From positions 39,525-103,524 of the forward strand of contig NZ_JAMXIB010000010.1 of the NCBI RefSeq assembly GCF_024006985.1: a DNA stretch of 64,000 nucleotides. Direction: 5' to 3'. The position numbers and the translations under genes are program-made. Numbering within the stretch: the first letter of the stretch is position 1; each line of letters opens with the position of its first letter. The notes below the pieces were generated by a model. It worked only from the letters and a program-made list of their open reading frames with translations. It did no database searches and was not told the origin of the DNA. Shown here piece after piece: positions 7,797-15,133 of the stretch. This DNA comes from Robiginitalea marina. Lineage in GTDB: Bacteria; Bacteroidota; Bacteroidia; Flavobacteriales; Flavobacteriaceae.

Positions 7797-8348
7797 ATGA
7801 ATAAAACCTCCCATACCCCCAAGGCCATCAGCAGCGATGCCTACTATTTTGAAAAAGATAAGGCCGGTGCCATCCTGGTCATGGGGGTGGGGAATTACCT
7901 CATGGGCGATGAAGGCATCGGGGTTCGCCTCATAGAGGAGATGGCCCGGGAAGCATTGCCGGAATACCTCGAACTCCTGGATGGGGGTACCGGGGGGTTC
8001 CTGTTGCTGGATCGCTTCCAGGCCTACAGGACAGTTATTTTCGTGGATGCCACCATGGACGGGAAGCCGGCAGGAAGCATCAGCCTGTTGCGCCCCAAAT
8101 TCGCCTCCGATTTTCCTTCCGCCCTCAGCGTCCACGACCTGGGGCTGAAGGATATGATCGAAGCCGTATACCTGCTGGAACACGAGCCAGAGCTATACCT
8201 GCTGACGATTTCCATTGACCACATCGACCCCATGAGCCTCGACCTGTCGAAGCCGGTGGAAGATGCCATTCCAGAAGCCATCCAAAAAATCCTTACTTTA
8301 AGCCGGGAACTGCATTTGCAAAAGCTTTCCGTTGGAGACCACCATTAG
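7797..8348 (+). CDS. hyaD: Hydrogenase large-subunit maturation endopeptidase (HyaD/HupD)
   Basis: HyaD/HybD-family protease (183 residues) that checks for nickel in the large subunit and then cuts after the L2 His, releasing the 20-residue tail of HyaB. The family nickel ligands are all present: Glu39 in MGDEGIG, Asp84 in FVDAT and His113 in SVHDLG. An N-terminal extension of about 24 residues precedes the core. Its last 17 nt overlap hypF. Confidence 0.95.
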   Translation: MNKTSHTPKAISSDAYYFEKDKAGAILVMGVGNYLMGDEGIGVRLIEEMAREALPEYLELLDGGTGGFLLLDRFQAYRTVIFVDATMDGKPAGSISLLRPKFASDFPSALSVHDLGLKDMIEAVYLLEHEPELYLLTISIDHIDPMSLDLSKPVEDAIPEAIQKILTLSRELHLQKLSVGDHH

Positions 8349-10593
8349 AATTATCATCCAGGGAAGGGTACAGGGCGTGGGCTTCCGGCCTTTTGTATAC
8401 CGGAAAGCCCGGGCTTTGGGGATTCGCGGTTCGGTGACCAATACCGGGGAAGGCGTCCTGATCCTGGCCACCGGACCCCCAAATATTCTCGATGAATTTT
8501 ACACTGCGGTAACCCGATATCCCCCACCCGTAGCACAGGTCGTCCGGCATTCCCGGGAGGAAATCGCCCCGGAGCACCCGGAGGGGTTTAGTATTGTACC
8601 CACTGCAGCCGAAGGCGGGCTGAACCTCCAACTAACCCCCGATTTTGCCCTGTGTGAGTCCTGCGCCACCGAACTGAAAGAGGTAGGGAACCACCGAAAG
8701 GGCTACCCCTTCATAAGTTGTGTTGCCTGCGGGCCGCGGTGGGCCCTGACTGAGACGTTCCCCTTCGAACGGGAACACACCAGCATGTCGGCCTTTACCC
8801 AGTGCCCTGCCTGCCTGGCTGAGTACGGGGACCCCGAAGATCGCCGGTTCCACTCCCAAACCAACAGTTGCCCGCAGTGCGGGATCGCCTGCTGGCTGGC
8901 TGACCCCAAAGGAAACAAGATCGCGCAGGATGCTGGCTCTGCCTTCCGGGAACTTGCCATAAAACTGGCCGAAGGCAGCATCATCGCCCTGAAGAATACC
9001 TCCGGATACCTGCTTTGTTGCGATGCCAGGCAGGGGCCTGTAGTAAGTCGGCTTCGCAACAGGAAACAACGCCCTTCTAAGCCCTTTGCGGTCCTGTACC
9101 CTTCCATGGAGCAGTTACGGGAAGATCTGGAGGTCTCCCCGGCAGAGGCCGAAGCCCTGCATTCGCCGGAGCGTCCGATCGTGTTGCTCTCTTCCGCCGG
9201 GTACCGTGGGGAGGCCAGCCTGGAAGCGATAGCGCCCGGACTCAACCAACTGGGCGTGATGTTGCCCTATACCGGTGTCCTGGCCATGCTCGCAACGGCC
9301 TTTCCCCACCCCCTCGTGGCCACCAGCGGGAACCTCCACGGTTCCCCCATCTGTTTCAGCGAAGCCGAAGCCATGGAAAAACTTTCAGGGGTCGCGGACT
9401 TCTTTTTCGGGCATAACCTGGCCATCCTCCATCCCCAGGACGACTCGGTGGTCCGGATGAGCGCATCGCCGCCGGGCCGCATCGTACTGAGGCGGTCACG
9501 GGGTATGGCCCCGAACTACAGCAAGCCTGTGGATTCCAGGCCCGGGGCTGCGAGTATGGCCCTTGGCGCCCACCTCAAGAGCAGTGTAGCGTGTATCCCC
9601 AACGATTTCCTCTATGTGAGCCAGTACCTGGGCAACCTCGACAATTTTGAAGTCTACCAGCGGTTTACCCAAACGGTGGACTCCTTTGTGGAGCTGTTCG
9701 GGCAAAGGCCGAAAACCCTGCTCGTGGATGGGCACCCGTCTTACCTCAGCCACCGGTACGGCAGGGAACTCTCCGGAAAATGGGAGGTCACGGTCAGGGA
9801 AATCCAGCACCACAAGGCCCATTTTGCCGCCGTGCTGGCCGAGCACGGGTTGTTTGTCCAGCGGGAGCCCGTCCTTGGGGTCATCTGGGATGGTACCGGT
9901 TATGGGGAGGATGGACAGGTATGGGGCGGGGAATTTTTCCGGTATCAGGAAGGGGTGATAGCCCGGACCGGACAACTCGATTATTTCGACTGGCTGGCCG
10001 GGGACAAAATGGCGCGGGAACCCCGGCTGTCCCTGCTTTCCCTGCTCGGGCCCGGGGCGGAGGCCCCCGGGTCAAAGTTTTCGGAAGGGGAACGGCAGCT
10101 CTACGCGAAGCTATTACACTCCAACACCCTTAAAACCTCTTCCATGGGCAGGGTATTTGATGCCGTCTCTTCCCTGCTGGGCTATTGCGACCTGAACACC
10201 TTTGAAGGGGAAGCCGCCATGCGACTCGAAACAGCCTGCAGGGATTTTTCGCTGGAAGGAGCCTCCCCTTTTGTCCACCTCAATGCGGAGGGGAACATCC
10301 CCGCGAAACTCCTGGTTCAGGAAGTGGCCCGCGCAAAAAAGTCTGGCCGGCCCGGTGGATGGATCGCCGGAAATTTCATTTTCACCCTGGCAAACCTTAT
10401 CTTAGAGAAGGCGGAAAGGGAGTCGGTGCGCAAGGTCGCCTGCAGCGGGGGGGTCTTCCAAAATGCATTGCTTCTGGACATGCTGCACCGGATCAGCCCG
10501 CGACACCTTGAATGGTATTTTCACAGGGAATTCAGCCCCAATGACGAAAACGTTTCTTTTGGCCAGCTCATGTTCCACCTTAATTGCACCTGA
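8332..10593 (+). CDS. hypF: Carbamoyltransferase HypF
   Basis: HypF (753 residues, normal length) makes the cyanide ligands of the active site from carbamoyl phosphate, transferring the carbamoyl group to the C-terminal Cys of HypE. Domains in order: acylphosphatase (about 3-90, GRVQGVGFRPFV), four CxxC zinc pairs (Cys108/111, 130/133, 158/161, 180/183, with 18-24-18 spacing as in E. coli), a YrdC-like domain (about 195-390) and a Kae1-like carbamoyltransferase domain with HHKAH. The start is a TTG inside the 3' end of hyaD. It is forced by the acylphosphatase domain, which begins at once, and implies translational coupling. Confidence 0.95.
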   Translation: METTIRIIIQGRVQGVGFRPFVYRKARALGIRGSVTNTGEGVLILATGPPNILDEFYTAVTRYPPPVAQVVRHSREEIAPEHPEGFSIVPTAAEGGLNLQLTPDFALCESCATELKEVGNHRKGYPFISCVACGPRWALTETFPFEREHTSMSAFTQCPACLAEYGDPEDRRFHSQTNSCPQCGIACWLADPKGNKIAQDAGSAFRELAIKLAEGSIIALKNTSGYLLCCDARQGPVVSRLRNRKQRPSKPFAVLYPSMEQLREDLEVSPAEAEALHSPERPIVLLSSAGYRGEASLEAIAPGLNQLGVMLPYTGVLAMLATAFPHPLVATSGNLHGSPICFSEAEAMEKLSGVADFFFGHNLAILHPQDDSVVRMSASPPGRIVLRRSRGMAPNYSKPVDSRPGAASMALGAHLKSSVACIPNDFLYVSQYLGNLDNFEVYQRFTQTVDSFVELFGQRPKTLLVDGHPSYLSHRYGRELSGKWEVTVREIQHHKAHFAAVLAEHGLFVQREPVLGVIWDGTGYGEDGQVWGGEFFRYQEGVIARTGQLDYFDWLAGDKMAREPRLSLLSLLGPGAEAPGSKFSEGERQLYAKLLHSNTLKTSSMGRVFDAVSSLLGYCDLNTFEGEAAMRLETACRDFSLEGASPFVHLNAEGNIPAKLLVQEVARAKKSGRPGGWIAGNFIFTLANLILEKAERESVRKVACSGGVFQNALLLDMLHRISPRHLEWYFHREFSPNDENVSFGQLMFHLNCT

Positions 10594-11679
10594 ATGAAAT
10601 TCCTCACCGAATACCGAAACCTGGAAGCCACCCAACAGGTGATCCGCCAAATAGAAAAGGCCATAACCCGGCCCTGGAAGATCATGGAGATTTGCGGGGG
10701 GCAGACCCATAGCCTGGTGCGCAACGGCCTGCTGGAACTGCTGCCGGAGGAGGTGCAGATGATCCACGGGCCCGGATGCCCGGTGTGCGTAACCCCTATG
10801 CAACTGATCGACCAGGCGGTGGAGCTGATGGAAAAAGGGGTTATCCTCTGCTCCTTCGGCGACATGGTCCGGGTTCCGGGAAGCACCATCAGCCTGCTGG
10901 AGGCCAAGGCCAGGGGTGGAGAACTTCGGATCCTTTACTCGCCCCTGGAAGCGGTACGCATCGCCAGGGAAAACCCGGGGCGGGAGGTTGTGTTTTTTGC
11001 CGTGGGCTTTGAAACCACGGCGCCAGCCAACGCCCTGTCGGTCTTGCAGGCGGAAAAGGAAGGGCTCTCCAATTACTCCCTGTTGGTTTCCCATGTGCTG
11101 GTACCCCCGGCTATGGAAGGGATCCTGGACGATCCCTTCTGCGCCATCGACGCCTTCCTGGGGGCAGGCCATGTCTGCGCCATCATGGGGTATCGTGAAT
11201 ACCACCCGATTGCCGCCAAATACCAAATCCCCATAGTGGTTACCGGTTTTGAGCCGCTCGACCTGGTCCAGGGGATCCACAGGGCGGTGGTGCAATTGGA
11301 GAAAGGGGAATACAGGGTCGAAAACCAGTATGCGCGGGCCGTTTCAGAAGCCGGCAACCTCCAGGCCCAAAAAGTCATCCACCAGGTCTTCGAAATTGCC
11401 GACCGGCAGTGGAGGGGAATAGGTACGATCCCCAGGAGCGGGTACGCCCTGAGGGAAGCTTACCGCCCTTTTGACGCCTCGCATAAGTTTGGCCTGGCGG
11501 AAGAAACAAACACCGAATCAGGGGAATGCATGGCCGGTGATATCCTGAAAGGGTTGAAAAAACCGCATCAATGCCCGCACTTCGGCAAAAAATGTACCCC
11601 CAGGACACCCATGGGGGCACCTATGGTTTCCTCGGAGGGCGCCTGTGCCGCATATTACCATTTTGCACCCAACCCCTAA
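10594..11679 (+). CDS. hypD: Hydrogenase maturation protein HypD
   Basis: HypD (361 residues) is the [4Fe-4S] scaffold which with HypC builds the Fe(CN)2CO unit. The conserved cysteines are present: Cys34 in EICGGQTH, Cys62 and Cys65 in GPGCPVCV, and the C-terminal cluster Cys residues in CMAGDIL, QCPHFGKKC and EGACAAY. The ATG follows the hypF TGA with no gap. Confidence 0.97.
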   Translation: MKFLTEYRNLEATQQVIRQIEKAITRPWKIMEICGGQTHSLVRNGLLELLPEEVQMIHGPGCPVCVTPMQLIDQAVELMEKGVILCSFGDMVRVPGSTISLLEAKARGGELRILYSPLEAVRIARENPGREVVFFAVGFETTAPANALSVLQAEKEGLSNYSLLVSHVLVPPAMEGILDDPFCAIDAFLGAGHVCAIMGYREYHPIAAKYQIPIVVTGFEPLDLVQGIHRAVVQLEKGEYRVENQYARAVSEAGNLQAQKVIHQVFEIADRQWRGIGTIPRSGYALREAYRPFDASHKFGLAEETNTESGECMAGDILKGLKKPHQCPHFGKKCTPRTPMGAPMVSSEGACAAYYHFAPNP

Positions 11680-11688
11680 AAACCCCCT

Positions 11689-12714
11689 ATGGATTCCCAG
11701 ACACCCATGTCTTCGAGTATTCAACTGGCCCACGGCAGCGGTGGCCTCATGACGCGCGAGCTCCTCGACCAGATCATCTTCAGTACCTTCAAAAACCCCT
11801 TCCTGGAACAAAAGCACGATGGGGCCATCGTTCCCCTCAAGGGTCCTGTGGTTATTTCCACGGACAGTTTCGTGGTTTCGCCCATCTTCTTTGCCGGGGG
11901 CAATATCGGGGACCTGGCTATCAATGGCACGGTAAACGACGTGGCCATGTGCGGGGGGGTACCCGAATTCATCAGCCTGGGGTTCATTATTGAAGAAGGC
12001 CTGGATACTTCAGATTTCGTTAAAATCGTGCAAACGATCAAAGCTGCCGCAGAAGAGGCAGGGGTCCTAATTGTTACCGGGGATACCAAGGTGGTGGAAA
12101 GCGGCAAGGGCGATAAGATTTTCATCAATACCACGGGGATCGGAAGCCCCCATCCCCGGGCACACATCTCCATGGACCGGATCCGCCCTGGCGACCAACT
12201 CCTGGTCAGCGGCCCGATAGCCGCCCACGGGATGGCCATCCTTTCTCAGCGGGAGGGGCTGCAGTTCGAGTCCGAAATCAGGAGCGATACCACCTGCCTG
12301 AACCACCTGGTTAGCGACTTACTCGATGAATTCGGCGATCAGGTCCACTTGCTGCGGGACCCTACCCGGGGGGGGATCTCCAGTGTTTGTTCGGAAATTG
12401 CGCAGGACAGTGCCCTGGGGGTTTTACTGCGGGAAACCGCCCTTCCCCTCGACCCGCAGGTTGCGGCGGCCTGCGAAATGCTGGGGCTCGACCCCCTGTA
12501 TGTGGCCAATGAGGGCATCTTTTGCGCCATTGTGGATGCAGAGGCCGCCCCGAAAATCCTGGAACGCATGAAAAGCCACCCAAAAGGAGGCCGGGCAGCA
12601 CTGATCGGGGAAATCCGCAGCGAATACCCGGGCAAGGTGGTGATGGAAAGCGCTGTGGGGGGCAGCCGGATCGTGACCCCGCTGATCGGCGAACAATTGC
12701 CCCGGATCTGTTAA
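11689..12714 (+). CDS. hypE: Hydrogenase maturation protein HypE
   Basis: HypE (341 residues, PurM-like ATPase) dehydrates the thiocarboxamide on its C-terminal Cys to a thiocyanate and gives CN to the HypC-HypD complex. The protein ends PRIC, so the essential terminal Cys341 is there. The glycine-rich N-terminus HGSGGLMT and the ATP-site motif GNIGDLAINGTVNDVAM are typical. The gene begins 9 nt after hypD and closes the rightward operon. Its TAA overlaps the stop of the convergent permease gene. Confidence 0.97.
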   Translation: MDSQTPMSSSIQLAHGSGGLMTRELLDQIIFSTFKNPFLEQKHDGAIVPLKGPVVISTDSFVVSPIFFAGGNIGDLAINGTVNDVAMCGGVPEFISLGFIIEEGLDTSDFVKIVQTIKAAAEEAGVLIVTGDTKVVESGKGDKIFINTTGIGSPHPRAHISMDRIRPGDQLLVSGPIAAHGMAILSQREGLQFESEIRSDTTCLNHLVSDLLDEFGDQVHLLRDPTRGGISSVCSEIAQDSALGVLLRETALPLDPQVAAACEMLGLDPLYVANEGIFCAIVDAEAAPKILERMKSHPKGGRAALIGEIRSEYPGKVVMESAVGGSRIVTPLIGEQLPRIC

Positions 12715-13409
12715 TTGGCCACCATCCAGTAGACCCCAATCACTACGGCAAACAGGCCTCCCGCCACGCGAATGCCCTTGAAAAAAATGGGGTTATGCCA
12801 GTTCTTAGCCAATTCCGCCACCTGCCCCAGCACCAGGGTAAAAACCGTCATGGCAAGTACGGTACCCGCCCCGAAGCCGCCGATGTACGAACTGGCCTCT
12901 GCCTGGGAATCAAAACCCAGGACAGGGAGGAACAACAGGAAATGGGCAACCCCGGCCAGCCCGTGTAAGAACCCTATGGAGAAAGCGGCCGTGCCATGCC
13001 TTTTGGGCGGGGCGGGGTGGGAATGGCTATGCGCGGGGGAACTGCCGTGGGAATGCGGATGCTTGTGCAGGTAGGGCTTGCCGTTTTCGTGGATATGGGT
13101 GTGCGAATGCACTGCCTTTTTCCGGAAGACCGAAAACAGCGCCCAAAAACCCACCCCCAACAGCACGAGGCCCACCAGCTGTTCACTGTAGGCCGAAATC
13201 GCATCCACCGGTATCATTTCACGGAACATCAGGAACAGGAGCCCTATCAAAAGCATCCCCGCAAGGTGCGCCAGGCCCCAGATCGCGCCGATCTTCCAGG
13301 CCTTCCTTTTTTGCTCGATGGCAAAGGGGGTCACCGCCGCCAGGTGGTCGGGGCCAGAAATAACATGTAACATGGCTGCCAGGAGGCCTGAGGTAAATGC
13401 AAACCACAT
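12711..13409 (-). CDS. Nickel/cobalt permease-like membrane protein (NicO/UreH/RcnA type)
   Basis: The product (232 residues from the ATG at 13409) has about six hydrophobic segments. The first carries HVISGPDHLAAVTPF, the His/Asp metal-path motif of NicO/UreH-type permeases, and WGLAHLAG follows. A cytoplasmic-type loop near the middle is rich in His (HSHTHIHE... HKHPHSH... HSHSH). The likely role is nickel supply, or export of excess, for the adjacent hydrogenase. A GTG start at 13433 would add eight residues, but it coincides with a TATCTTAG promoter-like box, which favours 13409. It converges on hypE with overlapping stop codons, so the two transcripts must run through each other. Confidence 0.8.
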   Translation of the reverse strand: MWFAFTSGLLAAMLHVISGPDHLAAVTPFAIEQKRKAWKIGAIWGLAHLAGMLLIGLLFLMFREMIPVDAISAYSEQLVGLVLLGVGFWALFSVFRKKAVHSHTHIHENGKPYLHKHPHSHGSSPAHSHSHPAPPKRHGTAAFSIGFLHGLAGVAHFLLFLPVLGFDSQAEASSYIGGFGAGTVLAMTVFTLVLGQVAELAKNWHNPIFFKGIRVAGGLFAVVIGVYWMVAN

Positions 13410-13432
13410 AGTCCGATACGATTGCGCAACCA

Positions 13433-13440
13433 CTAAGATA
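13433..13440 (-). promoter_or_regulatory. Candidate -7 box for the nickel permease gene
   Basis: The minus strand reads TATCTTAG, close to the TATCTTTA box found before several other genes here. It would place transcription start near 13427 and leave about 18 nt of leader before the ATG at 13409. Confidence 0.3.
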
Positions 13441-13542
13441 GGCTTTTAGCCCGGGATTTTCACCGCCTAAATAGGCTGAGCACAAGGGTTCCGCAAAGCC
13501 GGGTCGGAAACCGGACGGGGCGGCCTCCTAAGGGATAGCGCC

Positions 13543-13737
13543 TTAATCCCCATACAGGAAAACGGCTTCTATGGGCTGCCCAAAAAGGCGGGCAATACGG
13601 AAGGCGGTGGGCAGGCTCGGGTCGAATTTTCCCTTCTCAATGGCGTTTATGGTCTGCCTGGAAACGCCCACAGCCCCGGCCAGGTCTTCCTGGGTCCAGT
13701 TTTTTTCCGCCCTTAAAACACGAATTTTGTTTTCCAT
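13543..13737 (-). CDS. Small Xre-family transcriptional regulator
   Basis: This 64-residue protein is a single helix-turn-helix domain of the YozG/HTH_3 type: IRVLRAEKNWTQEDLA, then VSRQTINAIEKGKFDPSL. Such stand-alone regulators in Firmicutes and Bacteroidota are usually autoregulatory partners of a neighbouring membrane protein. It is 12 nt downstream of the four-helix membrane protein gene and presumably binds the repeats at 14164-14201. Confidence 0.9.
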   Translation of the reverse strand: MENKIRVLRAEKNWTQEDLAGAVGVSRQTINAIEKGKFDPSLPTAFRIARLFGQPIEAVFLYGD

Positions 13738-13749
13738 TTTTAAACGGGT

Positions 13750-14163
13750 TTACCGGTACCGCTTTTGATTGACCACGGTGGCGGTCAGGTAACACAATCC
13801 CATAAAGATCACCAGAAAGCTGATTTCAGCATCCCAGGGAATGACGTTGGCCGTATCGAGGAGGCTGTAGGCAATCCCCACCACAAGGGTTAAACCGAGG
13901 GTCAGGGCCATGGATTCGAGCTGGATCTTTTTTTCGAGTTCATCCGATCCTTCGAGGAGCCGCCGGTTGGCCAGGACCATCCCTATCCCGATCGCCAGGT
14001 TGAGCAGGATGGCCAGGGCAGATAAGGTCTGGTTGCCATCCCAAAGGAATTTGGTCCCGAAGGCAGCCAGGGCAGTGGAAACCGTCCAGGCAAGGGTCCA
14101 GCCTGCAAGTCGGCCCAGGTTTTTCTTTTTTAAAACTTTTTGGTTCATAACATCTGTTTTCAT
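13750..14163 (-). CDS. Four-helix membrane protein paired with the Xre regulator
   Basis: The 137-residue product has four predicted membrane helices (about 19-38, 47-64, 85-103, 112-130) and a charged linker EGSDELEKKIQLES. I do not recognise a biochemical function. The gene pair membrane protein plus YozG-like Xre regulator is common in Bacteroidota. The start at 14163 lies only 2 nt from a promoter-like box, so the Met codon at 14148 is a possible alternative. Confidence 0.85.
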   Translation of the reverse strand: MKTDVMNQKVLKKKNLGRLAGWTLAWTVSTALAAFGTKFLWDGNQTLSALAILLNLAIGIGMVLANRRLLEGSDELEKKIQLESMALTLGLTLVVGIAYSLLDTANVIPWDAEISFLVIFMGLCYLTATVVNQKRYR

Positions 14164-14201
14164 AGTAAAGTTATAATTACTTTTAGTAAAGTTTACTTTA
14201 C
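14164..14201. promoter_or_regulatory. Operator-like repeat array upstream of the membrane protein/Xre operon
   Basis: AGTAAAGTT occurs twice as a direct repeat (14164-14172 and 14185-14193), 21 bp apart, two helical turns. The second copy is part of an inverted repeat GTAAAG-TTTA-CTTTAC (14186-14201). The first copy overlaps a minus-strand TAACTTTA -7-like box (14166-14173). The arrangement fits autorepression by the Xre protein encoded in the operon. The remaining bases to 14361 show no gene. Confidence 0.5.
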
Positions 14202-14361
14202 AAATATAATCGAATTATTTACATGTCAAGTTTTATTAACATTAGAATTTGTGTTCAGGGTACGCCCTCCCGCAAAATTGTCCGCAAACAGCCCTTTTCG
14301 ACAGGGTTGAAGCAATGGCATCCACTCCCATAAGGGCCCTTTAGGCCAGTGCAATATCGGA

Positions 14362-15018
14362 TTATCTGGTCAATTCGAAAAAGAAGTCGTCCGGGGCGAG
14401 GCCTCCGTGCTGCCTGTGGTACAGGTCGGCCAACCCCCGCATCAGGTGGTCGATAATTTTATCTTGCCTGACCCCCCTTTGGAACATTTCATAGGAAGCC
14501 GGCAATTGTTCCTGCATAAAAAAATCGAGGTCATCGGAACCGTACTCATTAAAGGCCTTCCAGGAACGCAGCCCTTCCAGCATTTCCCGGTGGGCCTCAA
14601 AGCGGCGCTTAGCCGTATCAAATTCCGCCTGAAGGGCCGGGTTTTCCGGGTCTTTTGAAAGTTGGGCCTTTCGGAAGAGGTCCTGGTAGGTTTTGGCAAC
14701 CCGGCGGTCGGCATCCAGGGCTTCCCCGATCAGCCTGAAGTAGGCCCTGCTGACCATAGCCGGATATTGGTCGATAAACTCAGGGGTGGCCAGGGCCGAG
14801 TCCAGTGGACTGTAAGAAGGGATGGCATAATAACGTTCCCGGTCCTCCGCCGGCACGACAGGTGCAGCCTGCAGGGAAGACGCCCACTGCCCTGAGCGCA
14901 CCACCTCTTCCCATGCATCGTTATAGGGGTCCCGGGCCGGTTGCAGGGCGCTGCAGGCCGTCAGAAAAGCGGTTGCGATCCCAATCGGGACCAGGATGGG
15001 GATCCTCGGAAAAGCCAT
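14362..15018 (-). CDS. Putative lipoprotein of unknown function
   Basis: The 218-residue protein starts with a hydrophobic signal ending in the lipobox FLTACSAL (Cys22), so it is probably membrane-anchored by lipid. The rest is charged and mostly helical, with a Trp/Tyr-rich first third and no known motif. The gene is alone on its transcript, preceded by an exact TAnnTTTG box (15038-15045). Confidence 0.8.
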   Translation of the reverse strand: MAFPRIPILVPIGIATAFLTACSALQPARDPYNDAWEEVVRSGQWASSLQAAPVVPAEDRERYYAIPSYSPLDSALATPEFIDQYPAMVSRAYFRLIGEALDADRRVAKTYQDLFRKAQLSKDPENPALQAEFDTAKRRFEAHREMLEGLRSWKAFNEYGSDDLDFFMQEQLPASYEMFQRGVRQDKIIDHLMRGLADLYHRQHGGLAPDDFFFELTR

Positions 15019-15037
15019 TTCATTGTGGGTGTTCCCT

Positions 15038-15045
15038 CAAAAGTA
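15038..15045 (-). promoter_or_regulatory. Promoter -7 box of the lipoprotein gene
   Basis: TACTTTTG on the minus strand fits the Bacteroidota -7 consensus TAnnTTTG exactly and lies 20 nt before the ATG at 15018. Confidence 0.5.
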
Positions 15046-15133
15046 AAGGGAATCCGCTGAACCTGTAAAAACAAAGGGCCCAAGTGCCTTATATATCCGA
15101 CAAAACACGGTGCGGGCCAGGGTACCCCCCCGG

